A stretch of DNA of 64,000 bases from Planctomycetota bacterium. Its GTDB lineage: Bacteria; Planctomycetota; PUPC01; DSUN01. Location of the stretch: the NCBI GenBank assembly GCA_035384565.1, contig DAOOIT010000002.1, positions 148,528 to 212,527 on the forward strand, in the 5' to 3' direction. The stretch's first letter is position 1. Every line of letters starts with the position of its first letter. The notes under the pieces were generated by a model. That model had not been told where the DNA came from and made no database searches. It saw only the letters and a program-made list of their open reading frames with translations. This document shows, piece by piece, positions 6,446 to 15,172 of this stretch. The position numbers and the translations under genes are program-made.

Positions 6446-9076
6446 ATGCGCCTGGTTGCAGCCGCCCTGGGAGCGGCCCTCCTCGTCATCGTCATCCTCG
6501 CGGGCACGCGCCTCTACCAGGCCATCGAACGCTCCCGCGGGCCCGAGCCCTATGTGCCCCGGCCTGCATCTCCCGCGGCGCCCAAGCCCTCGCCCCAAGC
6601 CCCGCGCTCCCCGGACCCCACCCCCGTGCCCACGGTGGAAGCATGGCGGTCGTGCCCCATCATCCCCGTGCCCAAGGTCTACACCGAACGCGGCCAGATG
6701 GGCGAGTTGTTGGGTTCCGACGGCGCCGCCATCGTCGTGGGCGCCGCGGCCACAGAACCCGAGCGCTACGCTGCCGAACGCCTTCAGGCCCTCATCCTGC
6801 GCCGCTTCCAACGCACGCTGCCCATCGTGTCCGAGGGCGACACCCAGGCCCGCCAGATCCTCCTCCTCGGCCAGCGCGCCACCAACGCCTGGCTCGATCG
6901 CCTCTGCCGCGAGAAGAACCTCGACCTCGGCCCCTCATCACCCGGGCACGACGGCTTCATCCTCGAGGTCCTCGACGAACCGGGCCGGCAGATCCTCCTC
7001 ATCGGCGGCAGCGACCCGCGGGGCGTGCTCTACGGGCAGGACGCCTTCTGCGATCTCCTGCGCCCCGCCGAGGGCCAGCGGGTCGTCTTCCCCATCGTCT
7101 CGGTCCGCGACTGGCCCAGCATCGCCTGGCGGGGCCGGCCCTACCCCGACCTGCGTCGCCACGCGCTCCCCGGCGTCTTCGACGCCTATGCGCGCGCCCG
7201 CTTCAACTTCATTGATCTGCGCGACGCTCCCCGGCCTCGGGGCCAGTTCGGCTTTGCGCCGGGCGCGGCGCTCAACCGCCAGGAGATCAGCGACGTCATC
7301 ACGCAGGCCCACCGCCGCGGCATCTTCGTCTATGGCACCGTCTCCTGCTCCCAGGCCGACCAGGAGCCCGAGAAGGCGGAACGGACCTTCGCCGAGCTGC
7401 GCGAACTGGGCGCCGACGGCTTCTGGCTCGACTTCAATGACCTCGGAGCTCCGGCCGGCGCGCCCACTCTCGTCGAGCGCATCCTCAGGTTCGCGCGAGG
7501 ACTGGGCATCGAGGGCCGCTGCATCGCCACCACGCCGCCCATTGGCGCGTACGAACGCCCCGCCACCGACTATGCGCGACGGATGGCCAAAGTGCCCGGC
7601 TTCGACGCGGCCACCTGGTTCTTCACCTGCGTGCCCAACAGGCCCATGGCCGATGCCGCACGCGAAGTCGGCCTCAAGTGCCCCGGATGGTGGCACAATT
7701 GGCCCTCGTGGGACCAGGGATTCCTCTCCAAAGACGAAGGCTATCCCTATCTGCGCACCGACGATCGGCCGGCCTACATGGAACTGCGCCCGCTCAGCGC
7801 CGGCTGGCACAGCCCGAGCTACGACGACCTGCGCGACGCCGCCCAGTACACCAATACCGTCATGTTCTGGCGCTACTTCGCCGAAGAATACGCCGCGGGA
7901 GTCATGGGCATCTGGGCCTGGCACCCCGAGAAACACGACTGGGGGCGCACCCGCGAAGCCGTCTACCGCTACGTCTTCGGCCCCTCCATGGCCGAGGCGG
8001 CCAAGGAATTCGACGACGCACTGGCCGAGCTCAAGCCGTACTTCATCCTTCCCCGGGCCATGTTGCCGGGGATTGACTGGCCGCCGCGGCTCAAGGACCC
8101 CACTACGCGCCCCCAGGCCCTTCGGTTGCTCGGCCAGCTCGACGCGCTCCTGGCCAGGCTGGAGGCCGGCGCCCCCGACGCCACGCTCATCCCGCCCGCG
8201 CGTCTCCACGAGTGCTACCTCGAGCCCATGCGCGCCACCGTCCAGACTGCCCGCCTTGCAGCCACGCTGGAACTACCCGACGGCGGCTACGCCGAGCTCG
8301 AGCGCCGCGTCGGCGAGCTGCTGGTGGCCGACAAGACGGCGGAAGCCGAGCAAACGTTCCGCGCGGGGGCCGAAAAGCTCGCCGTCGTAACCGCTCGCGC
8401 CGCGCAGGCCCTCACGGGCCTGCTCTACATCCAGGGCGAGAACTCGTTCTCCTCCTTCTGGCAGAAGAAGCTTTCGGGCTCCGGCGACGTGACCGAGGGG
8501 GACGACGCCACACGCAAGAAGGCTGAGGAGGCCCTCAAGGCGTCGGGGCTCAGGGATTACGCTGCGCTGCTCGGCGGCCTGGGGCAGCCGCCCGGCGGCC
8601 CTGCCCTGTCCGAACGCGCCGCTGCCGACTGGTTGCGGGGGACGCAGCGCTGGTGCGGGCCGTGGCCGATGGGGCTGGTGGCGTCGGAAGGCGCGGAGGC
8701 CCTGGCCATCGTCTATCCCTTTGGCGCGCCCGGCGAGGTGTACCACCGCTTCGAGGCATCCATCAGCCTGCCTGTGCCGACGTTCCAGGGACGCCTCTTC
8801 CTCGACGCCTTCGTCAGCTCCAGGGCGATAGGTGAGCCGGCCCCGCGTGTCCGCCTCCTCCAACTGTGGGCAGGCGATCGCCTGCTATGGGAACAAGACG
8901 CAGCCGAACCGCACACGGGTTGGCTCTCGTTGGACATCACGGACACCGCGAGGGCAGGGGAGCGCCTCGATCTGCGGTTCCGCGTGGTGAATCGGAGGGG
9001 GGTACGAAGATTCGAGCTGAACGCATTCCTGGGGCCTGTGAGGCTACGAGCGCTTGCCCCCCGCGAGCAAAAATGA
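6446..9076 (+). CDS. Membrane-anchored GH84/GH20-like hexosaminidase-family protein
   Basis: An 876-residue protein with one N-terminal helix (about 3-22), a Pro-rich stalk, then a glycosidase N-terminal domain (about 70-200, IVVGAAATEPERYAAERLQ to GVLYGQDAFCDLL) like that preceding GH20 and GH84 barrels. The barrel follows (WPSIAWRGRP onward). Where GH84 O-GlcNAcase-type enzymes carry two catalytic aspartates, this protein reads LDFNDLG (D329, N331, D332), so the first aspartate appears to be Asn. A C-terminal beta-sandwich-like region (about 720-870) ends it. Likely periplasmic or outer-leaflet action on amino-sugar polymer, possibly trimming or binding. Last gene of the export operon; GTGAGG precedes ATG 6446. 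The substrate is inferred. Confidence 0.65.
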   Translation: MRLVAAALGAALLVIVILAGTRLYQAIERSRGPEPYVPRPASPAAPKPSPQAPRSPDPTPVPTVEAWRSCPIIPVPKVYTERGQMGELLGSDGAAIVVGAAATEPERYAAERLQALILRRFQRTLPIVSEGDTQARQILLLGQRATNAWLDRLCREKNLDLGPSSPGHDGFILEVLDEPGRQILLIGGSDPRGVLYGQDAFCDLLRPAEGQRVVFPIVSVRDWPSIAWRGRPYPDLRRHALPGVFDAYARARFNFIDLRDAPRPRGQFGFAPGAALNRQEISDVITQAHRRGIFVYGTVSCSQADQEPEKAERTFAELRELGADGFWLDFNDLGAPAGAPTLVERILRFARGLGIEGRCIATTPPIGAYERPATDYARRMAKVPGFDAATWFFTCVPNRPMADAAREVGLKCPGWWHNWPSWDQGFLSKDEGYPYLRTDDRPAYMELRPLSAGWHSPSYDDLRDAAQYTNTVMFWRYFAEEYAAGVMGIWAWHPEKHDWGRTREAVYRYVFGPSMAEAAKEFDDALAELKPYFILPRAMLPGIDWPPRLKDPTTRPQALRLLGQLDALLARLEAGAPDATLIPPARLHECYLEPMRATVQTARLAATLELPDGGYAELERRVGELLVADKTAEAEQTFRAGAEKLAVVTARAAQALTGLLYIQGENSFSSFWQKKLSGSGDVTEGDDATRKKAEEALKASGLRDYAALLGGLGQPPGGPALSERAAADWLRGTQRWCGPWPMGLVASEGAEALAIVYPFGAPGEVYHRFEASISLPVPTFQGRLFLDAFVSSRAIGEPAPRVRLLQLWAGDRLLWEQDAAEPHTGWLSLDITDTARAGERLDLRFRVVNRRGVRRFELNAFLGPVRLRALAPREQK

Positions 9077-9082
9077 GATAAT
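9054..9082 (+). promoter_or_regulatory. Sigma-70-type promoter for the propeller gene
   Basis: TTGCCC (9054-9059), a 17-base spacer and GATAAT (9077-9082). It overlaps the end of the glycosidase-like gene and precedes ATG 9172. The same 17-base spacing recurs at five other gene-start regions in this window. Confidence 0.5.
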
Positions 9083-9171
9083 CACGCTCGGAAGGCTGTT
9101 GCACTGGTTACCTCCCCGGCACAAGCTCAAACTCCATCCACCCCGTCGAGGTCCGGGATAGGAGGGTGATC

Positions 9172-11046
9172 ATGCGCGCGAAGGGGGTCTGGTGTCTGAC
9201 AGTGGCTGCCTTGCTCGGCCTGGGCGGGCGCGTGTGGGCCGACGAGTGGCGCGGCTGGCGCGGGCTGGAGGCGCAAGGCAAGAGCCGGTCCGACAACGGC
9301 CCCACGGCCTGGTCCCCCGACCAGAACGTTGTGTGGAAGACTCCCATCCCGGGCCGCGGACACTCATCGCCAGTGGTCACCCGCGACAGCGTGTTCGCCA
9401 CCACGGGGTACCCGGCGGAAGCCGTGCCGCTCGTGAAGCGGGCGGGGATCGGCCTCGTTCTCGCCGCCTTCGCGGCTCTGGCCGCTTTGGCAGTGGCGTT
9501 CCTGGTGCGAAGCTGCTGGCCCGGGTCATCCCCCTCCTGGCGGGAGTTCCTGGGCACTCTGGTCCTGTGCGTGCTGTTGGGGGTAGTGGCGCACTTCGTG
9601 TTCGTAAGCTATGTGTTCCTGCCGGCGGGCGAGACGGGCCATAGCTTCCGCCAGGCTCGATGGCAGCTCTCCTCCGTCGTCGTCTGTCTCGGCCTGATGA
9701 TCGCGGCGTCGCGCTTCTCGCCCCGGTCGCGGCCGCGGGTTGCCCTCGGCGCAGGGGCTCTCCTCTTCGCGGTCCTGGCCTTGATGGGCCGGCCCGACCA
9801 GGACTACTACCGGCCGATGGGCGGGAGCGAATTCGGGGGGCTGATCGCCGCCGTCCCCGCCCTGGTCCTGGCCGTAGGGGTGACTCTTCTGCTTCGCGCC
9901 CTCCTGGCGCGGCCGAGCACGGAGTCGTCACCGCCGCCGCAGGGGAGAACAGTGTCCGTGCCTCTCGCCCTGGTGCGTCTTGGCCTGGTGGGCGCGGTGT
10001 CGCTCGTGGCTCTCGCGGGACTCAGGCTGCACGTGCCGCAGGTGGCCATGAAGATAGCGCGCCACATGGCCGTGACGACCCCGGGCACCATGTCGGCCTT
10101 TGCGTGGCCGAACATCGTGCTCCCGATTCCTCTTGTGGCAGGCGCCCTGTGGCTTGTGGCCGAGGTGGCGGGCCTCTGGCCCAGGCGGGTGCGTCTGGGC
10201 AGGCTCTTCGCGGCTGGTATCCTGTGTGCGGCGGCGCTTCTGCTGATCGAGCGGAACTGGCTGGGGACTCGCCGCGAGTTCACCCGAGCTATCGTGTGCC
10301 TGGATCGGGCCAGCGGCAGGATGAAGTGGGTGCGCCCGTGCGCACCCGGCCCTGAGTTCGGCACGCACCCGATGAACTCCCAGGCCACGCCCACCCCTGC
10401 GGTGGACGATGAGCGAGTGTATGCCTACTTTGGCTCGCACGGCCTCGTGTGCGCCGACTTCTCAGGCAAGATCCTGTGGACAAACAAGGAACTGCCCTTC
10501 GAGGGCGACATTCATGGCGTCGGGGCCTCCCCGATCCTGGCCGAGGGCCGGATCGTGATCGACTCGGGGCAACCCAACGCCCCTTATTTGGCAGCAGTGG
10601 ATTCTGCGAGCGGGAAGACGTTGTGGAAAACGCCACGACCCAGTGTCGCGCCTAACCACGGCGAGCACCGGCCCCCGACCCTTGCGTCGGTGGACGGCCG
10701 GAAAGTGATCATCATCTGGGGCTGGTATGAATTGCGCGCCTACGACTTCGACTCGGGCAAGGAGCTCTGCTGCTACCCCATCGAGCGCAAAGCGGGGTGC
10801 GAGATTGTCGCCAGCCTGCTGGTGGACGGCGACACGCTCTACCTCCCCCAGGTTTTCACGTTCCGAGCCCTGAGCCTCACCAAGCTCCTCAAGGGGGAAG
10901 ACCCCCTCGTGTGGACCGCCGATCTGAATGGCAGAGGCCCCAACACCTCGTCGCCCGTGCTGGCGAAGGGCCTGTTGTTCATGGTCTCCGACACCAAGGG
11001 CCACGTGACCTGTCTGGATGCGAAGACCGGCGCCCTCGTCTGGTAG
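9172..11046 (+). CDS. PQQ-like beta-propeller with membrane domain, ends at in-frame amber
   Basis: A signal peptide (about 1-20) is followed by one propeller blade (WRGWRGLEAQGKSRSDNG, VVWKTPIPGRGHSSPVV). About eight hydrophobic helices (residues about 85-365) interrupt the propeller, and PQQ-type blades then resume (AIVCLDRASGRMKWVRP, TPTPAVDDERVYAYFG, AAVDSASGKTLWKTP, SSPVLAKGLLFMVSDTKGHVTCLD). Translation stops at TAG 11044-11046 after GALVW, but the same frame continues with the last blade. GGAGG at 9161-9165 favours ATG 9172. Propellers of this type are extracytoplasmic sensors or scaffolds; function is unknown. The stop could be a nonsense mutation, an assembly error or readthrough. 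Confidence 0.7.
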   Translation: MRAKGVWCLTVAALLGLGGRVWADEWRGWRGLEAQGKSRSDNGPTAWSPDQNVVWKTPIPGRGHSSPVVTRDSVFATTGYPAEAVPLVKRAGIGLVLAAFAALAALAVAFLVRSCWPGSSPSWREFLGTLVLCVLLGVVAHFVFVSYVFLPAGETGHSFRQARWQLSSVVVCLGLMIAASRFSPRSRPRVALGAGALLFAVLALMGRPDQDYYRPMGGSEFGGLIAAVPALVLAVGVTLLLRALLARPSTESSPPPQGRTVSVPLALVRLGLVGAVSLVALAGLRLHVPQVAMKIARHMAVTTPGTMSAFAWPNIVLPIPLVAGALWLVAEVAGLWPRRVRLGRLFAAGILCAAALLLIERNWLGTRREFTRAIVCLDRASGRMKWVRPCAPGPEFGTHPMNSQATPTPAVDDERVYAYFGSHGLVCADFSGKILWTNKELPFEGDIHGVGASPILAEGRIVIDSGQPNAPYLAAVDSASGKTLWKTPRPSVAPNHGEHRPPTLASVDGRKVIIIWGWYELRAYDFDSGKELCCYPIERKAGCEIVASLLVDGDTLYLPQVFTFRALSLTKLLKGEDPLVWTADLNGRGPNTSSPVLAKGLLFMVSDTKGHVTCLDAKTGALVW

Positions 11047-11268
11047 GAGAAGCTGCCGGCAGTGAATAGCCTGGCATCGCTCATCGCGATCGGCGACAAC
11101 ATCTACGTCCCGCACGTCTCGGGGGTCACCCATGTGCTGCGCGCCGGTCGCACATTCCAGATCGTCTCTGAGAACGACCTGAAGGAGCAGATTTACGCCA
11201 CGCCGGCTCCCGTGGACGGCCGATTGCTCCTACGCACGGTCAGACACATGTGGTGTATCGGCGGCTGA
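11047..11268 (+). pseudogene. Separated C-terminal blade of the propeller protein
   Basis: This stretch continues the propeller gene in the same reading frame after TAG 11044-11046: EKLPAVNSLASLIAIGDNIYVP, then VSGVTHVLRAGRTFQIVSEN and a closing ATPAPVDGRLLLRTVRHMWCIG blade before TGA. This is the normal end of PQQ-like propellers (xALVWKEKL, SLIAxxxxIYVP, RTxxHLYCIG). A GTG at 11062 could restart translation but has no ribosome site and would give a useless 68-residue piece. Coding quality is unchanged, so the interruption looks recent or artefactual. Confidence 0.7.
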
Positions 11269-11305
11269 GAGGTCCCCCCGGCACACGCAACCTGCGGAGA
11301 GTCGC

Positions 11306-12319
11306 ATGTATCGCGGACGGCAGATTGGCGTGGTGGTGCCCGCCTACAACGAAGAGACCCTGATCGGCCGCGTGCTCGAGACGATGCCGGCCTTCGTGGA
11401 CCGTATCTACGTGGTGGACGACGCGAGCCACGACCAGACCGCCTCTCGCGTAGCCGAGTACGCTGCGCGGGAGCCAGGCCGCATCGTGCTCCTCCGCCAT
11501 GAAAGCAATCAGGGCGTCGGCGCGGCCATTGTCACCGGCTACCGCCGAGCCGTCGAGGACGGGATCGAGATCGCTGCCGTGATGGCTGGTGACGCGCAGA
11601 TGGCCCCCGCCGACCTGCCCGCCATGCTCGACCCCCTGGTGGACGGAGCGGCCGACTACGTGAAGGGCAACCGCCTCTTCACCGGCGAGGCCTGGAAGAA
11701 GATCCCCCGCACCCGCTACCTCGGCAATGCGTTCCTCTCCCTCTTGACCAAAGTCGCATCGGGCTACTGGAACGTGGCCGACAGCCAGACCGGCTACACG
11801 GCCGTCAGCCGACAGGTCCTCACCGCCCTGCCGCTGGACAAGCTCTATCGCCGCTACGGCTACCCCAACCACCTGCTGGTCATGCTCAACGTCTACAACT
11901 TTCGCGTGGCCGATGTGCCGGTCACGCCTGTTTACAACATCGGTGAGAAGAGCGGCATCCGCCTTCGCAGCGTCATCCCGCGCATGTCGTGGCTCCTGCT
12001 CAAGTGCTTCCTGTGGCGGATGAAGGAGAAGTACATCATCCGCGACTTCCATCCGCTGATCTTCTTCTACGCTGTGGGAGCCCTGCTTCTCGCCGCTTGC
12101 CTGGCGCTCGGCGCGCGGCTCCTCGTCCACTGGAGCACCTACGGCGTCATCCCCAAGACCAATGCCTTGGCCGCCATGACGCTCTTTATCTCCGGCATCC
12201 AGTTCCTGCTGTTCGCCATGTGGTTCGACATGGACCACAACAAGCCGCTGAACCGTCCGACAGCGGCCCCCGGCACGCGCCGCGATGGCTCCGCCGCGCC
12301 GCCCCCGCGCGGCTCGTGA
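11306..12319 (+). CDS. GT2 polyprenyl-phosphate sugar synthase with C-terminal helices
   Basis: DPM1/DPG-type family 2 glycosyltransferase, 337 residues, expected to move a sugar from its nucleotide to a lipid phosphate on the cytoplasmic face. The GT-A fold starts IGVVVPAYNEE, with VVDDASHDQT for nucleotide binding, AGDAQM as the metal site and GNRLF downstream. Two hydrophobic helices near 250-275 and 285-308 anchor the C-terminus. GGAGA at 11296-11300 precedes ATG 11306. It starts a run with DUF354 and WecB genes. The sugar is not predictable. Confidence 0.8.
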   Translation: MYRGRQIGVVVPAYNEETLIGRVLETMPAFVDRIYVVDDASHDQTASRVAEYAAREPGRIVLLRHESNQGVGAAIVTGYRRAVEDGIEIAAVMAGDAQMAPADLPAMLDPLVDGAADYVKGNRLFTGEAWKKIPRTRYLGNAFLSLLTKVASGYWNVADSQTGYTAVSRQVLTALPLDKLYRRYGYPNHLLVMLNVYNFRVADVPVTPVYNIGEKSGIRLRSVIPRMSWLLLKCFLWRMKEKYIIRDFHPLIFFYAVGALLLAACLALGARLLVHWSTYGVIPKTNALAAMTLFISGIQFLLFAMWFDMDHNKPLNRPTAAPGTRRDGSAAPPPRGS

Positions 12320-12326
12320 GGCCCAC

Positions 12327-13391
12327 ATGCGCATCCTGGTGGACATCAGCCATCCGGCCCACGTGCACCTCTTCCGCAACGCGATTCGCATCTGGCGGGA
12401 CCGCGGCGACCAGGTGCTCACCACGGCCAGAGAGAAGGAGGTCGTCACCGCGTTGTTGGCCCGTTACGGCATCCCCTTCGAGACCCTCACGCGCCAGCGG
12501 CGCGGGCTTTTTGGCCTGGGCCTGGAACTGATCCAGCGCGACTGGCGCCTCTGGCGCCGAGCGCGGCGTTTTCGCCCGCAGTTCCTCATCGGAACGTCGC
12601 CCTCGGCCGCCCACGTCTCGCGCCTCGTCCATGGCACGTCCATTTTCTTCAACGACGACGACCGCAAGGCTGTGCCGCTCGTCTCGGCGCTGGCTCACCC
12701 CTTCGCACACTGGATCTGCACGCCGGACGCGATCCAAGAGGACTATGGCCCCAAGCACATCAAGCACCCGAGCTATCACAAGCTGGCCTACCTGCACCCC
12801 AGCCGCTTCACACCCGACCCGCGGGTGCGCGCCGAGCTGGGCGTGGGCGAGGGCGAGCGGTACTTCCTGCTGCGCTTCGTGAGCCTGGAAGCCCACCATG
12901 ACGCCAAGGCCCGGGGCCTCCCGGCAGTCACCAAGCTCCAGTTGCTCGAGCTGCTTGCGCGCTATGGGCGCGTCTTCGTCAGCTCCGAGGCGCCCCTCAC
13001 GTCTCCCTTCGACGCGCACAGGCTGCCCGTGCCCCCGGACCGGTTCCACGACGTCCTCGCCTTCGCCGATCTCGTCGTCTGCGACAGCCAGACCGTAGCG
13101 TGCGAGGCCGCCGTCCTGGGCACGCCGAGCCTGCGCTGCAACACGTTTGTCGGCCACCTCAGCTACCTCGAGGAACTCGAGCACCGCTACGGCCTCACGC
13201 GCGGCTTCCGGCCCGAGCAGGCCGGCGACCTCTTCCGCCTCGCCGCGGAATGGGCGGCCGATGCAAAGCGGCGCGCGGCCTTCGCCGAGCGCCGCCAGCG
13301 CATGCTCGCCGACAAATGCGACCTCACGGACTGGATGGTCCGCTTCATAGACGGCCTCGCCCACGGCCAACGGCCCCGGAGAACCGCGTGA
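12327..13391 (+). CDS. DUF354 GT-B-like protein
   Basis: A 354-residue member of the DUF354 family, marked by MRILVDISHPAHVHLFRN at the start, the central GTSPSAAHVSRLVHGTSIFFNDDD segment and the C-terminal VCDSQTVACEAAVLGTPSLRCNTF loop. These proteins have a GT-B-like fold related to WecB/MurG and sit beside WecB in surface-sugar loci; activity is not established. ATG 12327 is used because it begins the conserved strand; the frame upstream is not homologous. It overlaps the next gene as GTGA, so the two are translationally coupled and may act on the same amino sugar. Confidence 0.8.
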   Translation: MRILVDISHPAHVHLFRNAIRIWRDRGDQVLTTAREKEVVTALLARYGIPFETLTRQRRGLFGLGLELIQRDWRLWRRARRFRPQFLIGTSPSAAHVSRLVHGTSIFFNDDDRKAVPLVSALAHPFAHWICTPDAIQEDYGPKHIKHPSYHKLAYLHPSRFTPDPRVRAELGVGEGERYFLLRFVSLEAHHDAKARGLPAVTKLQLLELLARYGRVFVSSEAPLTSPFDAHRLPVPPDRFHDVLAFADLVVCDSQTVACEAAVLGTPSLRCNTFVGHLSYLEELEHRYGLTRGFRPEQAGDLFRLAAEWAADAKRRAAFAERRQRMLADKCDLTDWMVRFIDGLAHGQRPRRTA

Positions 13392-14539
13392 CGCACCACG
13401 GGGAGAACTCGCCTGGAATCCGTGCCGTGATCGTGGTGGGGGCGCGCCCGAACTTCATGAAGGCCGCGCCGATCCTGCACGCCATGGCAGCGCGCGGCGG
13501 CTTCCGCCCCCGGCTCGTCCACACCGGCCAGCACTACGACGAGCGGATGAGCGACGTGTTCTTCCGCGAGCTCGAGATGCCCGCTCCCGACGTCAATCTC
13601 GGCGTCGGCTCGGGCAGCCACGGGGCTCAGACCGCCGAGATCATGATACGCTTCGAGCCCGTGCTCGCCGAGTCGCGGCCCGATATCGTGCTGGTCGTCG
13701 GCGACGTGAACTCCACCGTGGCCTGTTCGCTCGTGGCGGTGAAGCTCGGAATCAAGGTGGGCCACGTCGAGGCCGGATTGCGCAGCGGCGACCGCTCGAT
13801 GCCCGAGGAACTCAACCGCATCGTCACCGACGCCGTCTCGGACCTGCTGTTCACCACCGAGGCGGGCGCCCGCGCGAACCTGCTGCGCGAGGGGCGGCCG
13901 GCCGGGGCCATCCACTTCGTCGGCAACACGATGATTGACACCCTGCTCCGCTGCCGTGCGCGGGCCGAACGCTCGCCCATCCTTGAGCGGCTGGGCCTCG
14001 GCGCCGACCCGCGCCCCTACGCCGTGCTCACCCTGCATCGTCCCAGCACCGTGGACGAGCCGCGGATGCTCGAGGCCGTGCTCGACGCCCTGCACGAGGT
14101 GGCGCGCACACTCCCCATCATCTTCCCCATCCACCCGCGCACCGCCCGGCAGCTCGGGGCCGCCGGGCTCGGCGCGCGGCTCCTCCCGCTCGCCCCAGGC
14201 CAGGCGGCCGGCCCGGTTGGGCTGCACGCCGTGCCGCCCCTGGGGTACCTGGACTTCCTGAAGCTGATGTCGAACGCGCGGCTGGTGCTGACTGATTCTG
14301 GCGGCATCCAGGAGGAGACGACGATCCTGGGCGTGCCGTGCCTCACGCTGCGCGACAACACCGAGCGGCCCGCCACGATCGAGCACGGCACCAACGTGCT
14401 CGTCGGCCGCGATCCGGCCCGAATCATCGCCGAAAGCCGCCGGGCGCTTGCCCGACCGCCCGGGCCTCCGGCCGCTCCGCCGCTGTGGGACGGGCGGGCC
14501 GCCGAACGTATTGTGGACGTCCTTGCGACCACCCTCTGA
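13388..14539 (+). CDS. wecB: UDP-N-acetylglucosamine 2-epimerase (non-hydrolysing)
   Basis: WecB family enzyme of 383 residues interconverting UDP-GlcNAc and UDP-ManNAc. Visible motifs are GARPNFMKAAPI, HTGQHYDERMSDVFF, VGDVNSTVACSL, GHVEAGLRSGDRSMPEELNR, LTLHRPSTVDEP, TDSGGIQEE and LRDNTERPATIEHGTN, together covering the substrate and catalytic residues of the family. Length is standard. GTG 13388 overlaps the preceding stop. UDP-ManNAc could feed the dehydrogenase at 5069 to make ManNAcA, or be used directly. Confidence 0.93.
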   Translation: MTHHGENSPGIRAVIVVGARPNFMKAAPILHAMAARGGFRPRLVHTGQHYDERMSDVFFRELEMPAPDVNLGVGSGSHGAQTAEIMIRFEPVLAESRPDIVLVVGDVNSTVACSLVAVKLGIKVGHVEAGLRSGDRSMPEELNRIVTDAVSDLLFTTEAGARANLLREGRPAGAIHFVGNTMIDTLLRCRARAERSPILERLGLGADPRPYAVLTLHRPSTVDEPRMLEAVLDALHEVARTLPIIFPIHPRTARQLGAAGLGARLLPLAPGQAAGPVGLHAVPPLGYLDFLKLMSNARLVLTDSGGIQEETTILGVPCLTLRDNTERPATIEHGTNVLVGRDPARIIAESRRALARPPGPPAAPPLWDGRAAERIVDVLATTL

Positions 14540-14557
14540 GGCGCCGGGAGAGCCACC

Positions 14558-15172
14558 GTGCCCATCGGGTCCCCTGCCTACGACCGACGCAGGCTTCGGC
14601 TGCTCGCCCGCGAGGTGCTCGGCCCCGACGTGCTCGACATCGGCTACGCGCAATTGCCGAACCCGCATCTGCGGCAGTTCCGCACGGTGGGCCTCGACCT
14701 CGCCAGGCCGAAGCAGCCCTCCGGCTATGCCGAGGAAATCGTGGGGGATGCGATGAACCTGGCCGCTGCCCTCGGCGCGCGCCAGTTCCACAGCATCGTC
14801 TGCGGCGACATCATCGAGCACCTCGAGGCCCCATACGCATTCCTGCGGAGCCTGCATCCCTTCCTCGCCGGCGGCGGCCGGCTCGTGCTCTCCACGCCCA
14901 ATCCGCTGGGCTTCCCTCAAGCGCTCTTCGAGTTCCTGGGCAGCCGCCGATTCTACTACACGGAGGAGCACATGTTCAGCTTCCTGCCGCGCTGGGTGGC
15001 CCACATGCTGCAAGTGACAGGCTTTCGGCTGGCGAAGACCCGCCCCGTGGGCCTGAATCTGCTGCTCTTCGTCCCCTGGTGCCCGACATTCATGAGCTAC
15101 GACGTGGTCTATGTCGCCGAGCCCAGGCAGAACGGCAAGGAGAGGTCCGGCAATGAGACAACGCCTGCTTGA
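14558..15172 (+). CDS. SAM-methyltransferase-fold protein, paralogue A
   Basis: A 204-residue class I methyltransferase-like protein. Post-motif segments are clear: SIVCGDIIEHLEAPYAFL, LHPFLAGGGRLVLSTPNPLGFP and the C-terminal strand. The place of the usual DVGCGxG SAM motif is taken by LDIGYAQLPNPHL, so cofactor binding may be altered. The gene at 18416 is a close paralogue sharing this substitution. GTG 14558 follows CGGGAGAG. It overlaps the next methyltransferase by 20 bases. The acceptor is presumably a sugar or lipid-linked glycan, which is inference from context. Confidence 0.72.
   Translation: MPIGSPAYDRRRLRLLAREVLGPDVLDIGYAQLPNPHLRQFRTVGLDLARPKQPSGYAEEIVGDAMNLAAALGARQFHSIVCGDIIEHLEAPYAFLRSLHPFLAGGGRLVLSTPNPLGFPQALFEFLGSRRFYYTEEHMFSFLPRWVAHMLQVTGFRLAKTRPVGLNLLLFVPWCPTFMSYDVVYVAEPRQNGKERSGNETTPA

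Noticed and set aside
3956..6811. Minus-strand open frame of about 951 codons
   Set aside because: Antisense to the kinase and dehydrogenase genes; low-complexity His/Gly/Asp-rich translation, no ribosome site.
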